Source: Flagellimonas alvinocaridis (GTDB lineage: Bacteria > Bacteroidota > Bacteroidia > Flavobacteriales > Flavobacteriaceae). Taken from it: a stretch of DNA of 64,000 nucleotides. The notes beneath the pieces are model-generated. The model saw only the letters and a list, made by a program, of their open reading frames with translations. It had not been told where the DNA came from and did no database searches. The stretch lies in assembly GCF_004916895.1 (NCBI RefSeq), contig NZ_SNTZ01000001.1:590263-654262 (forward strand). The letters are read 5' to 3'. Both the position numbers and the translations under genes were made by a program. How positions within the stretch are numbered: the first letter of the stretch is position 1; the number at the start of each line of letters is the position of its first letter. Shown here in pieces: positions 9,401-16,926 of the stretch.

Positions 9401-9822
9401 CGCTTTGCACGCTGTTCAATACTTGCCAATAGCAAATCAGACTTACTAGGGTTCTCGGATAATTCCAATAGGTTCAACAATTTATCATCAACCTCATGAA
9501 AATGCCTTCCAATTAAGCGTGAAGCCTCTTTGTTATTCATTCCCTTTCTTAATCTAAAAAGAAAAAAAAGTGGTATGGCAATAAACTTATACAGCAGAAA
9601 GAATTCAACCAACAAGAAAATAACAAATAGCGTTAAGCGCCAACTCTGATTCATCCATAATAGCTGCTCCAAAAAAGTAATCGCTATCCAAAACAGCAAA
9701 CCAAAGGTTAAAAAAAGAAAAATACCCTTAATAAGCTGTTTGATGTAAAACTTTTTGGAGAAACCATTAAGCTTATCCAATATGTATGAATAGCTACTCA
9801 AGACGAACAATTTTATTACCAA
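6442..9822 (-). CDS. DUF4175 family membrane protein with long coiled coil
   Basis: About 1126 residues. There are two N-terminal hydrophobic pairs (about 30-53 and 62-85) and another helix at about 163-183, then a beta-rich extracytoplasmic region (about 190-500). A long charged coiled coil follows (about 505-740, rich in KLEELxK/RQEQ). Next comes a Gly/Gln/Ser/Asn-rich low-complexity stretch (about 905-985) and a C-terminal helical domain. This architecture is that of the DUF4175 proteins common in Bacteroidota; their function is unknown. No ATG start is available: the open frame begins with TTG at 9822, and a second TTG at 9801 (start of the SSYSYILDKL segment) is equally plausible. It overlaps ybeY by 8 bp and heads the ybeY-mnmG transcript. 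Confidence 0.8.
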   Translation of the reverse strand: MVIKLFVLSSYSYILDKLNGFSKKFYIKQLIKGIFLFLTFGLLFWIAITFLEQLLWMNQSWRLTLFVIFLLVEFFLLYKFIAIPLFFLFRLRKGMNNKEASRLIGRHFHEVDDKLLNLLELSENPSKSDLLLASIEQRAKRLRPVPFAEAINFRESYTYAKYIFIPLGLLAFIWVSGNIVSFFNSNERVMNYDLVYERPAPFKFKVLNESLTVLDKEPLVIKVTTEGSVKPENIFMVMNGEQMMLRDEGEFYSYTFDAPVMESTFFLTANGWNSRSYNIVSRRTPTLTDFAMVFDFPNYLKRTPEEVTGTGNALVPEGTRVSWRITGDYVDGIEMHAPDSTYLFSKDGEFFTYQHRLYKDYQYELSTSNSFVSDFERLNYRIDVVRDEKPTIQVEQVLDTLNPNQSFYSGQAADDYGITKIQLVCFPAADVQAEQRIVLESPKSSVHQFYYTFPSGLQLQAGVNYKLFFEVVDNDGIRDGKISRSQVFNATLFNDKELKNKELEFQSNTINKLDHSIKSYKEQKEELSKLNDAQKEERGLTFEDRNQIKDYLERQQRQEQLMEKFSRELNKSIDKSAQDSERQKMLKERLERQEIEARKNERLLEELNKIAEQIEKEELQKRLEELGKNQSKNARNLEQILELTKRYYVTEKMSQLASDLEELAKRQEELSDKGKDNQSLEDQKKVNDEFKELSKQLDELRKDNDDLAKPMPLEVSKKEQEEVKEDQEDALEELEKMKKTDEQGGSQQNASKKQKSAAQKMEEMSNAMQQAASSGGSSDSEDAEMLRQILDNLVTFSFKQENLFDKVENSDADISQFSKTVRDQKELRRLFEHVDDSLFALSLRRTELSEFVNEQITEVYYNIDKSLESIAENQIYQGASYQQYVINATNSLADFLANILDNMQQNMKPGQGSGQGSDFQLPDIIQGQQSIQDKMQGNGNSSKPSQQEGQGQEGTEKGNSSGDKNQGNTSNGDGEENKQGGQGLGDDELGLDEVYEIYKEQQFLRQQLEEQLNDMLNKGDQNLAKKLIQQMEDFENDLLENGITERTRSKSNRIQHELMKLENATLTQGEKKERESTVNKNDFSNPITTRPDLLKDYQNDTEILNRQALPLRQNYNKKVKVYFKND

Positions 9823-9937
9823 GATACCCGATACTAGCTAAACCAACTGAAAATTTTTGTTAAAGCTTATCATATCAGGCAGTTTAAATCCATATAAAGG
9901 CATGCTAATATCCCTTTTCAAATCTTAATATGCTATG

Positions 9938-9945
9938 TATCTTTG
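9938..9945 (+). promoter_or_regulatory. -7 promoter box of gltX
   Basis: TATCTTTG matches TAnnTTTG and ends 18 bases before the gltX ATG at 9964. It overlaps the TTG at 9943 that would give an N-terminal extension of gltX, which argues for the ATG as the real start. Confidence 0.5.
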
Positions 9946-9963
9946 TGCCTTAAGCTGTATACT

Positions 9964-11472
9964 ATGAGCGAAAAAGTGAGGGTAAGATTTGCCCCTAGCC
10001 CAACCGGGCCATTACATATTGGAGGTCTTCGTACTGCTCTATTCAATTATTTATTTGCCAAAAAACATGGCGGAGACTTTCTCCTGCGAATAGAAGATAC
10101 CGACCAAAATAGGTATGTAGATGGTGCCGAAGCTTATATAGTGGAGGCTCTTAATTGGTGTGGCATCCCCTTTGACGAAGGCCCGGACAAAGAAGGAGCA
10201 TGTGGTCCCTACAGACAAAGCGAGCGCAAAGACATTTATAAGTCGTATGCACTACAGTTAGTTGAAAGTGGAAATGCTTACTATGCTTTTGACACGCAAG
10301 AAAATCTCGATTTCCATAGAAAAGACCACGAAGCAAAAGGAAAGACTTTTATTTACAATTGGCATAATCGCACAAAATTGTCAAACTCCCTGTCGCTATC
10401 ACAAGAACAGGTAAAAGCAAAATTAAATTCTGGCGAAGATTACGTTATCCGTTTTAAATCTCCTCAGGACAAAGAACTTATTCTAAAGGACATTATTCGT
10501 GGTGAAATAAGAATAGACACCAATGTTTTAGATGACAAGATACTTTTTAAAAGTGATGGCATGCCTACCTATCATTTAGCGAATATTGTGGATGATCATT
10601 TAATGAAAATCTCCCATGTTATCCGCGGTGAAGAATGGTTGCCTTCATTAGCCCTCCATACGCTATTATATGATGCTTTTGACTGGAAAGCGCCACAATT
10701 TGCACATTTACCCCTTATTATGAAACCCGTTGGAAAAGGCAAACTGAGCAAGCGGGATGGTGAAAAAGGAGGATTCCCTGTTTTTCCTCTCACATGGAAC
10801 GAATCGGAAGGTTACCGCGAAGCCGGTTTCTTTCCAGAGGCCGTGGTGAATTTTTTGGCCCTTTTAGGGTGGAACCCAGGAACAGAACAAGAGATATTTA
10901 CCCTCCAAGAGCTTATAAAAACCTTTAGTCTAGAACGGGTAAACAAATCTGGGGCCCGCTTTGACCCAGAAAAAAACAGTTGGTATAATCAGCAGTGGCT
11001 ACAACGCAAAAGTGATGAAGAGCTGGCAGATTTGTTTCTACGAGAACTTTCAAAAAGATCAGAGACCTTAGAAATGTCCAAATCATACGTGCAAAAAGTA
11101 GTTGGTCTGATCAAAGAACGGGCAAGTTTTGTTTCTGAGTTTTGGGATTTGGGAAGTTACTTTTTTGAAGCCCCCTCTGAATACAATGAAAAGGCAACAA
11201 AAAAACAATGGAAGGAAGATACGCCTCAAATCATGGGCAATGTTGTTTCAGTCTTGGAAACTATCAATGACTTTTCTTCGGCCACCATTGAAGAAACAGT
11301 CAAGGCCTGGATTACAGACCAAGAACTTTCCTTTGGAAAGGTAATGCCCCCTCTGCGATTGGTTATTGTTGGGGATATGAAAGGTCCTCACCTATTTGAC
11401 ATTATGGAACTTATTGGCAAGGAAGACAGTATAGAGCGAATTAAAAAGGCCATTTCTGTATTATCCCAGTAA
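9964..11472 (+). CDS. gltX: Glutamyl-tRNA synthetase
   Basis: A 502-residue class I aminoacyl-tRNA synthetase charging tRNA-Glu. The HIGH-type motif is in PSPTGPLHIGG (residues 11-21) and the KMSKS-type motif is KLSKR (about 258-263). The frame is open seven codons further upstream from a TTG at 9943, but a promoter -7 box covers that codon and the family begins MSEKVRVRFAPSPTG, so ATG 9964 is chosen. The gene is divergent from DUF4175 with a 141-bp gap. Its length fits bacterial GluRS. Whether it also charges tRNA-Gln is unlikely, because glnS is present 1.2 kb downstream. Confidence 0.97.
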   Translation: MSEKVRVRFAPSPTGPLHIGGLRTALFNYLFAKKHGGDFLLRIEDTDQNRYVDGAEAYIVEALNWCGIPFDEGPDKEGACGPYRQSERKDIYKSYALQLVESGNAYYAFDTQENLDFHRKDHEAKGKTFIYNWHNRTKLSNSLSLSQEQVKAKLNSGEDYVIRFKSPQDKELILKDIIRGEIRIDTNVLDDKILFKSDGMPTYHLANIVDDHLMKISHVIRGEEWLPSLALHTLLYDAFDWKAPQFAHLPLIMKPVGKGKLSKRDGEKGGFPVFPLTWNESEGYREAGFFPEAVVNFLALLGWNPGTEQEIFTLQELIKTFSLERVNKSGARFDPEKNSWYNQQWLQRKSDEELADLFLRELSKRSETLEMSKSYVQKVVGLIKERASFVSEFWDLGSYFFEAPSEYNEKATKKQWKEDTPQIMGNVVSVLETINDFSSATIEETVKAWITDQELSFGKVMPPLRLVIVGDMKGPHLFDIMELIGKEDSIERIKKAISVLSQ

Positions 11473-11508
11473 AGATTCTGTAACAAAACTTGTTAGTTGC
11501 CTACTGAT

Positions 11509-11543
11509 ATGTTAGAGAGTTTTGTAAATTCCATTTCTAACAT
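11509..11543. repeat. 8-bp inverted repeat upstream of the slipin gene
   Basis: ATGTTAGA (11509-11516) and TCTAACAT (11536-11543) are perfect reverse complements separated by 19 bp. They lie between gltX and the SPFH gene, 15 bp before the latter's ATG. This could be an operator or a weak transcript structure; no T-run follows. Confidence 0.3.
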
Positions 11544-11557
11544 AAAATCCGATCAAC

Positions 11558-12484
11558 ATGGGCAATTACTTATTATTACCAATTGTATTTCTTGGGCTTA
11601 TTGTTCTATTTAAGTTCTTCTTTATTGTAAAGCAACAGACCGCAGTTGTCATAGAGCGGTTTGGTAGATTCCAAAGTATTCGCAATTCCGGACTACAAAT
11701 GAAAATTCCGTTAGTGGATCGTATTGCAGGAAGGCTTAGCTTAAAAATTCAACAGCTGGATGTTATCGTTGAGACTAAAACTTTGGATGACGTGTTCGTA
11801 AAACTCAAGGTCTCGGTTCAGTATGTAGTCATCAAGGACAAGGTATATGATGCCTTTTACAAATTGGAATACCCCCATGACCAGATAACCTCCTATGTTT
11901 TTGATGTGGTCCGTGCCGAAGTTCCCAAAATGAAATTGGACGATGTCTTTGTGAAAAAAGATGATATTGCCATTGCAGTTAAATCTGAACTACAGGACGC
12001 CATGTTGGAATACGGTTATGATATCATCAAGACCCTAGTGACCGATATTGACCCCGATGCCCAGGTAAAAGCTGCCATGAACCGCATCAATGCATCGGAG
12101 AGAGAAAAAATTGCCGCTCAATTTGAAGGAGATGCCGCCCGAATCCTTATTGTTGAAAAAGCAAAGGCCGAAGCAGAAAGCAAGCGACTCCAAGGACAAG
12201 GTATTGCTGATCAACGTCGTGAAATTGCAAGAGGTCTTGAAGAATCCGTTGAAGTTCTTAACAAGGTTGGCATTAACTCCCAAGAAGCTTCTGCTTTGAT
12301 TGTGGTTACACAACACTATGACACACTACAGGCCATTGGTGAGGAAACCAACACCAATCTTATTCTGTTGCCCAACTCTCCACAAGCTGGGAGTGACATG
12401 CTCAACAATATGGTAGCCTCCTTTACGGCGAGCAACCAAATTGGTGAAGCCATGAAAAAACAAAACAAGAAGAAGGAAGAATAA
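11558..12484 (+). CDS. SPFH/band-7 domain protein (slipin/stomatin-like)
   Basis: A 308-residue protein with an N-terminal membrane anchor (residues 4-24, LLLPIVFLGLIVLFKFFFIV), the SPFH core (about 25-190, QQTAVVIERFGRF... to VKAAMNRINASEREKIAA), an Ala/Glu/Lys-rich coiled coil (about 190-235) and a short C-terminal tail. SPFH proteins oligomerise on the inner face of membranes, organise microdomains and often modulate membrane proteases. There is no NfeD partner next to it, unlike many slipins. It is monocistronic, with a strong terminator at 12503-12530. Confidence 0.88.
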   Translation: MGNYLLLPIVFLGLIVLFKFFFIVKQQTAVVIERFGRFQSIRNSGLQMKIPLVDRIAGRLSLKIQQLDVIVETKTLDDVFVKLKVSVQYVVIKDKVYDAFYKLEYPHDQITSYVFDVVRAEVPKMKLDDVFVKKDDIAIAVKSELQDAMLEYGYDIIKTLVTDIDPDAQVKAAMNRINASEREKIAAQFEGDAARILIVEKAKAEAESKRLQGQGIADQRREIARGLEESVEVLNKVGINSQEASALIVVTQHYDTLQAIGEETNTNLILLPNSPQAGSDMLNNMVASFTASNQIGEAMKKQNKKKEE

Positions 12485-12502
12485 ACTCTTCTTACCTTGC
12501 TA

Positions 12503-12530
12503 AAAAAGGGAGCAAAATTGCTCCCTTTTT
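12503..12530 (+). terminator. Rho-independent terminator after the slipin gene
   Basis: GGGAGCAA (12508-12515) pairs with TTGCTCCC (12518-12525). The stem is flanked by A and T runs, AAAAA before and TTTTT after, so it can work in both directions. The following gap to 12714 holds only weak short inverted repeats. Confidence 0.88.
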
Positions 12531-12714
12531 ATTTTTAGATAAATTTCTACCTCTTTTACAAAACAATTGAATAGGCGCTCTTTCCTGAAAGATCTCCATT
12601 CTTCAAAGGCATTTGTATTGCCCTGTTTCAAAAGCGACAGAAATCGCTTCTAAAGAGGCTTGGTTTGATAGATAAACCAAATGGTATTTTGCTGAGGAAT
12701 AAGAAAAAACAATA

Positions 12715-14400
12715 CTAGTCCTTTTGCTCCAATTTGGCCCAAGTATCCCTCAAGGTTACCGTTCTGTTAAAAACAAGATGGCCCTCTACAGAATCCTTAT
12801 CAACATTAAAATATCCCAATCGCTGAAACTGAAATTGGTCTCCGGGTTTTGCCTCTTTTAAACTTGGTTCTACATATCCGGTAATCTTTTGCAAAGAATC
12901 CGGGTTTATAAAATCCATAAAGTCTTTATTCTTGTGTCCATCCGGAGTAGCATCATTAAATAGACGATCATACAGACGAACTTCTGCCGTTACGGCATGC
13001 GGAATGGAAACCCAATGCAAAGTTCCCTTAACTTTTCGCAAACTTTCATCAGTACCAGAACCACTCCTACTTTTGGGATCAAATGTACATTGAACCTCAA
13101 TGACATTGCCATCTTCATCTTTGGTACAGCTTTCAGCTTTTATGATATATCCGTTCTTCAATCTTACTTCTCCACCCAACTTTAACCTAAAAAATTTACG
13201 GTTGGCTTCTTCCTTAAAATCTTCCTGTTCTATGTAAAGTTCCCTTGAAAAAGGCACCTTTCTGTTCCCTGCCGACTCATCCTCAGGATTATTCTCGGCA
13301 TCCAACCACTCCTCTTTGCCCTTTTCATAATTGGTAATCACCAATTTCAATGGATTGAGAACAGCCATGACACGGGGAGCAATCTTATTCAAATGTTCCC
13401 GAACATGAAATTCCAATAAGGAAACATCAACCACGTTTTCACGTTTGGCAATACCAATGGTGTCTGCAAAGTTTCGAATAGATTCTGGGGTATACCCTCT
13501 CCTACGCAATCCTGAAATGGTAGGCATTCTGGGATCATCCCATCCATTTACAACACCACTTTCCACAAGTTGAAGTAATTTACGTTTGCTCACGACCGTA
13601 TGGCTTAGGTTTCTTCGTGCAAACTCTCGCTGTTTAGGGCGTAGTTTTTTAGAATCTACCAATTGGTCCAAAAACCAGTCGTAAAGCTCCCTGTGTGGCA
13701 AAAACTCTAGTGTACAAAGGGAATGCGATACTTGTTCAATGTAATCGCTCTCCCCATGGGTCCAGTCGTACATGGGATAAATACACCAATCGGTATTGGT
13801 TCTGTGGTGTGGTTTGTGAAGAATGCGGTACATAACTGGGTCCCGCATCAACATATTGGTTGAGGCCATATTTATCTTTGCCCGAAGTACGTGTGCTCCT
13901 TCGGCAAATTCGCCATTCTTCATGCCTTCAAAAAGTTCTAAATTCTCCTCAACCGAACGGTTACGAAAAGGGCTTTCCGTGCCAGCCTCGGTGGGTGTCC
14001 CTTTCTGACTTGCTATCGCTTCCGAAGATTGACTGTCTACATAGGCCTTTCCTTGTTTGATAAGCTCCACTGCCCAGTTATACAATTGCTGAAAATAGTC
14101 AGATGCGTAGCATTCCGTATCCCACTCATAGCCCAACCAAGAAACATCGTCCTTAATAGCGTCCACATACTCCTTTTCTTCCTTGGCAGGATTGGTGTCA
14201 TCAAAACGAAGATTCACTGGGGCGTTATATCGTTGCCCCAATCCAAAATTTAGACAAATGGAGCTTGCGTGCCCAATGTGCAAATACCCATTAGGTTCAG
14301 GAGGAAACCGAAAACGTAGGCTTTCCCGACTATACCCATTCCTTAGGTCTTCCTCAACAATATGCTCAATAAAATTCAGCGATCTAACTTCTTCGGCCAT
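12715..14400 (-). CDS. glnS: Glutaminyl-tRNA synthetase
   Basis: A 561-residue class I synthetase for tRNA-Gln. PEPNGYLHIGHASS (residues 35-48) holds the HIGH motif, and VVSKRKL (about 275) is the KMSKS-equivalent loop. The C-terminal two-barrel anticodon-binding domain is complete, ending in GHLVFNRTVTLRDTWAKLE. The frame also opens at a TTG two codons upstream (14406), but ATG 14400, giving MAEEVRSLNFIEHIVEEDL, is preferred. Presence of GlnRS means the tRNA-dependent amidotransferase route is not needed for Gln-tRNA. It is monocistronic, with its own -7 box at 14418-14425. Confidence 0.97.
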   Translation of the reverse strand: MAEEVRSLNFIEHIVEEDLRNGYSRESLRFRFPPEPNGYLHIGHASSICLNFGLGQRYNAPVNLRFDDTNPAKEEKEYVDAIKDDVSWLGYEWDTECYASDYFQQLYNWAVELIKQGKAYVDSQSSEAIASQKGTPTEAGTESPFRNRSVEENLELFEGMKNGEFAEGAHVLRAKINMASTNMLMRDPVMYRILHKPHHRTNTDWCIYPMYDWTHGESDYIEQVSHSLCTLEFLPHRELYDWFLDQLVDSKKLRPKQREFARRNLSHTVVSKRKLLQLVESGVVNGWDDPRMPTISGLRRRGYTPESIRNFADTIGIAKRENVVDVSLLEFHVREHLNKIAPRVMAVLNPLKLVITNYEKGKEEWLDAENNPEDESAGNRKVPFSRELYIEQEDFKEEANRKFFRLKLGGEVRLKNGYIIKAESCTKDEDGNVIEVQCTFDPKSRSGSGTDESLRKVKGTLHWVSIPHAVTAEVRLYDRLFNDATPDGHKNKDFMDFINPDSLQKITGYVEPSLKEAKPGDQFQFQRLGYFNVDKDSVEGHLVFNRTVTLRDTWAKLEQKD

Positions 14401-14417
14401 ATACAAAATTTGAAGCG

Positions 14418-14425
14418 CAAAGGTA
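14418..14425 (-). promoter_or_regulatory. -7 promoter box of glnS
   Basis: TACCTTTG on the minus strand fits TAnnTTTG exactly, 17 bases before the chosen ATG at 14400. No good -33 TTG was seen. Confidence 0.45.
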
Positions 14426-14480
14426 GTAAAAACGTGTCTTGGTAGCTAAAAATCACGGTTTAGTGTATACAAAGTATGCT

Positions 14481-14586
14481 GTTTCACAACACTTTTGAAG
14501 CTACCTACAACAATATCTTTCCGTTGGCCGAAAATAAAATCATATTTGTTATTAGAATACTATGCGAAAATAGGGCGTTGTGAAAC
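14481..14586. repeat. Widely spaced 10-bp inverted repeat in the sprC-like upstream region
   Basis: GTTTCACAAC (14481-14490) and GTTGTGAAAC (14577-14586) are exact reverse complements 86 bp apart, in the 262-bp gap between glnS and the motility locus. They may be paired operator half-sites that loop, or a chance match. The rest of the gap shows no certain promoter; TATCTTTC at 14513-14520 is one base off the -7 consensus. Confidence 0.35.
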
Positions 14587-14662
14587 GCTCAAAAGAACGA
14601 AAACATTAAGGGGCACAAACTAACGGGCATTTATTGCCCTCAACCTCTTAAAACTAACGGTG

Positions 14663-16921
14663 ATGAAAAAAAGTAGTTCAACGTATGGCATTCTAGTACT
14701 GGTCATTGCAATTTTGCTGGCCGTACCTTCTATGCAAGCACAGGTATTAAACAAGCCTACAGCCGCTGACAATCCAAACCTTGCAGGTAATTCAGCATGG
14801 ACAGCAGCATGCGCTTCGTCCGGATTCAATGAGTATTTTGTGAACTTTACTTGGAATATTCCTTTGGTAAACTCCAACAACGAGTTCGTACTGGAGCTTT
14901 CAGATGCCAATGGGAATTTTGGGTCTCCTACGGAATTGGCCCGTGTTGCCGACAAAAATACCGTATTCGATTTTGAATTTCAGTTTGCCGTCCCCAACAC
15001 CATACGTGGAGAAAACTACAAATTTAGGGTCCGAAGCACCAGTCCGGCTAAGACCAGCCCTGCATCTGATGCTTATCCCATGTACTATATCGACTATAAC
15101 TCTCCCTTACTCATTAGCGAAAATGGTAGTGGGAGTATTCCTTCTGGAGGGGCCATACAAATTTGTGATGGCGGAAATGTAACCTTAAAACCACACAATA
15201 TCCCTAACGCCGATACTTATATATATAATTGGTACAGAAGCGGAACCCTGCTTCCCCAGAAGACAGCTAGCATCACCGTTTCTACTCCTGGAATGTACTA
15301 CGTAGAGCTGGACTATGGTTCCGTTTGCTCTGGTTCTGCCAACACACTCTCCAATACCATTGAAATTAATAACGGCTCCAGTCTGGGCATCGCCATAAAT
15401 GGTGCCAATAATGTTGAGTTATGTCCTGGAGATCCCTACACGCTTCAAGCAAGTATCACGGGAATGGGGCTTACCTATACTTGGTACAAAGATGGAAGCA
15501 TTATCAGCGGCCCCACTTTGGAGGGTGACTCCCTTGCTTTAAACACCAACTTGGATGGTTTTGACGGCAGTTATGAGGTTGAAATTGAAGGTGCAAGCGC
15601 ATGTAAGGAGCGTTCGGCGGCAACTACCATAACAAGCGCAGGGACTTTTGAGGTGACCCTAATAAACGAGGAAAATATTGTGTTGCTGCCTTCACAATCC
15701 AAAAACTTATCGGTAACCACCAGCGCGGCATCCCCAAGCTACCAATGGTACAAAGACGGCGCTCCAATCACTGATGCCACCAGTAACTCACTAACCATTG
15801 ATCAAGTGGGTGAGTATCATGTAGCTGTTACCGAAAATGGCGGTGCGTGCTCCGTTACACCAATTAATTCTGCCGTAACAACGGTCGTATCACCAGATTC
15901 CTTTGAATTTGAGATTGCTTATGTTGGCTCATATTCCTCATGTGAAAGCCTTGATGCTACATTGAGTTTATCCGCTATTAATGCGGTTGGTGATGGTGGG
16001 GCTAAAACCAATGTTACTTCCGACCTTCAATCCTCATTCTCATACGAATGGAGACTAAATGGTGCTGCAGTAAGTGGTGAAACCTCCAAAACGATTACTT
16101 TATCCGACCATGAAAAGAATGGAACTTATACCTTATTTGGTTCTTTGGATGGCTTTAATGCCACATCCAACAGTTTAAATGTAAAACTAGCAGTAAACCA
16201 AGCCTTGGAAATTTCTGCCAATGGCACTGTACTATGCGAAGGCTCTGATCCGATTGTCCTTAGCAGCACACAGAATCTTGATGGTGAAACCTTTGAATGG
16301 CACAAGGACGGTAACGTTGTGGACACATCATCCATCACCTATACCGCCACAGAAATAGGTGTCTATAAATTAATCATTACCACCAATGATTGCCCTGTGG
16401 TTTCAAACGAAATTACTGTCCGCGCATTTAATGAATCACTACTAGTTTTAGATAAGCCACAAGACCTTATCATCATAATGGGCGAGACCGTTACAATGAC
16501 CGCCTCAGGAGCCGATTCTTACGAGTGGTTCGATTATAACAACAATCTAATATCAACCCAAGACTCATATGGTTTCCAAGAAGAGGGACAATACCTTTTG
16601 GTGGCCCACTTTGGCAACTGTACCGTTAGCCGGGTTGTAACCGTCATCTTTAGGGACATGTTCGCCATTCCGAATGTTATCACCGCCAATGGCGATGGTA
16701 TCAACGACTTGTGGATACTGCCCAACACATATTCCAGAGACCAAGAGGTTCTTGTAACCATATACAATGAGAGAGGTAAGGAGGTATTTAGCCAGACCAA
16801 TTACGAAAACAATTGGCCACAGTCCACCTCAACGTTCAACAAATCCAGCATGATCTTTTATTACAAGATCACGAAAGGAGGGAAAAGCCTGAAACAGGGC
16901 ACCATAACTGTTATCAAATAA
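14663..16921 (+). CDS. sprC: Secreted Ig-like repeat protein with T9SS type B sorting domain (SprC-like)
   Basis: A 752-residue secreted protein with a signal peptide (MKKSSSTYGILVLVIAILLAVPSMQAQ). The body is beta-rich with several Ig-like units marked by YTWYKDGS / YQWYKDGA / FEWHKDGN patterns (about 250-600). The C-terminus (about 667-752, starting IPNVITANGDGINDLWILP) is the gliding-motility-associated CHU_C / T9SS type B sorting domain, which directs export and attachment by the type IX system. It is the first gene of a four-gene set matching the order of Flavobacterium johnsoniae sprC-sprD-sprB-sprF, hence the symbol, which is by position and architecture only. ATG 14663 is preferred to the GTG immediately before it. 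The next gene starts 5 bp after its stop. Confidence 0.75.
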   Translation: MKKSSSTYGILVLVIAILLAVPSMQAQVLNKPTAADNPNLAGNSAWTAACASSGFNEYFVNFTWNIPLVNSNNEFVLELSDANGNFGSPTELARVADKNTVFDFEFQFAVPNTIRGENYKFRVRSTSPAKTSPASDAYPMYYIDYNSPLLISENGSGSIPSGGAIQICDGGNVTLKPHNIPNADTYIYNWYRSGTLLPQKTASITVSTPGMYYVELDYGSVCSGSANTLSNTIEINNGSSLGIAINGANNVELCPGDPYTLQASITGMGLTYTWYKDGSIISGPTLEGDSLALNTNLDGFDGSYEVEIEGASACKERSAATTITSAGTFEVTLINEENIVLLPSQSKNLSVTTSAASPSYQWYKDGAPITDATSNSLTIDQVGEYHVAVTENGGACSVTPINSAVTTVVSPDSFEFEIAYVGSYSSCESLDATLSLSAINAVGDGGAKTNVTSDLQSSFSYEWRLNGAAVSGETSKTITLSDHEKNGTYTLFGSLDGFNATSNSLNVKLAVNQALEISANGTVLCEGSDPIVLSSTQNLDGETFEWHKDGNVVDTSSITYTATEIGVYKLIITTNDCPVVSNEITVRAFNESLLVLDKPQDLIIIMGETVTMTASGADSYEWFDYNNNLISTQDSYGFQEEGQYLLVAHFGNCTVSRVVTVIFRDMFAIPNVITANGDGINDLWILPNTYSRDQEVLVTIYNERGKEVFSQTNYENNWPQSTSTFNKSSMIFYYKITKGGKSLKQGTITVIK

Positions 16922-16926
16922 ACAGC

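Noticed and set aside
9943..9963. N-terminal extension of gltX from a TTG codon
   Set aside because: The TTG is part of the TATCTTTG promoter box and the family starts at the ATG at 9964.
12660..12680. Inverted repeat TTGGTTT/AAACCAA as a glnS terminator
   Set aside because: Weak AT-rich stem and no T-run after it on the minus strand.
16813..16926. Upstream extension of the SprD-like protein
   Set aside because: It overlaps the end of the SprC-like gene in another frame and precedes a clear signal peptide at 16927.
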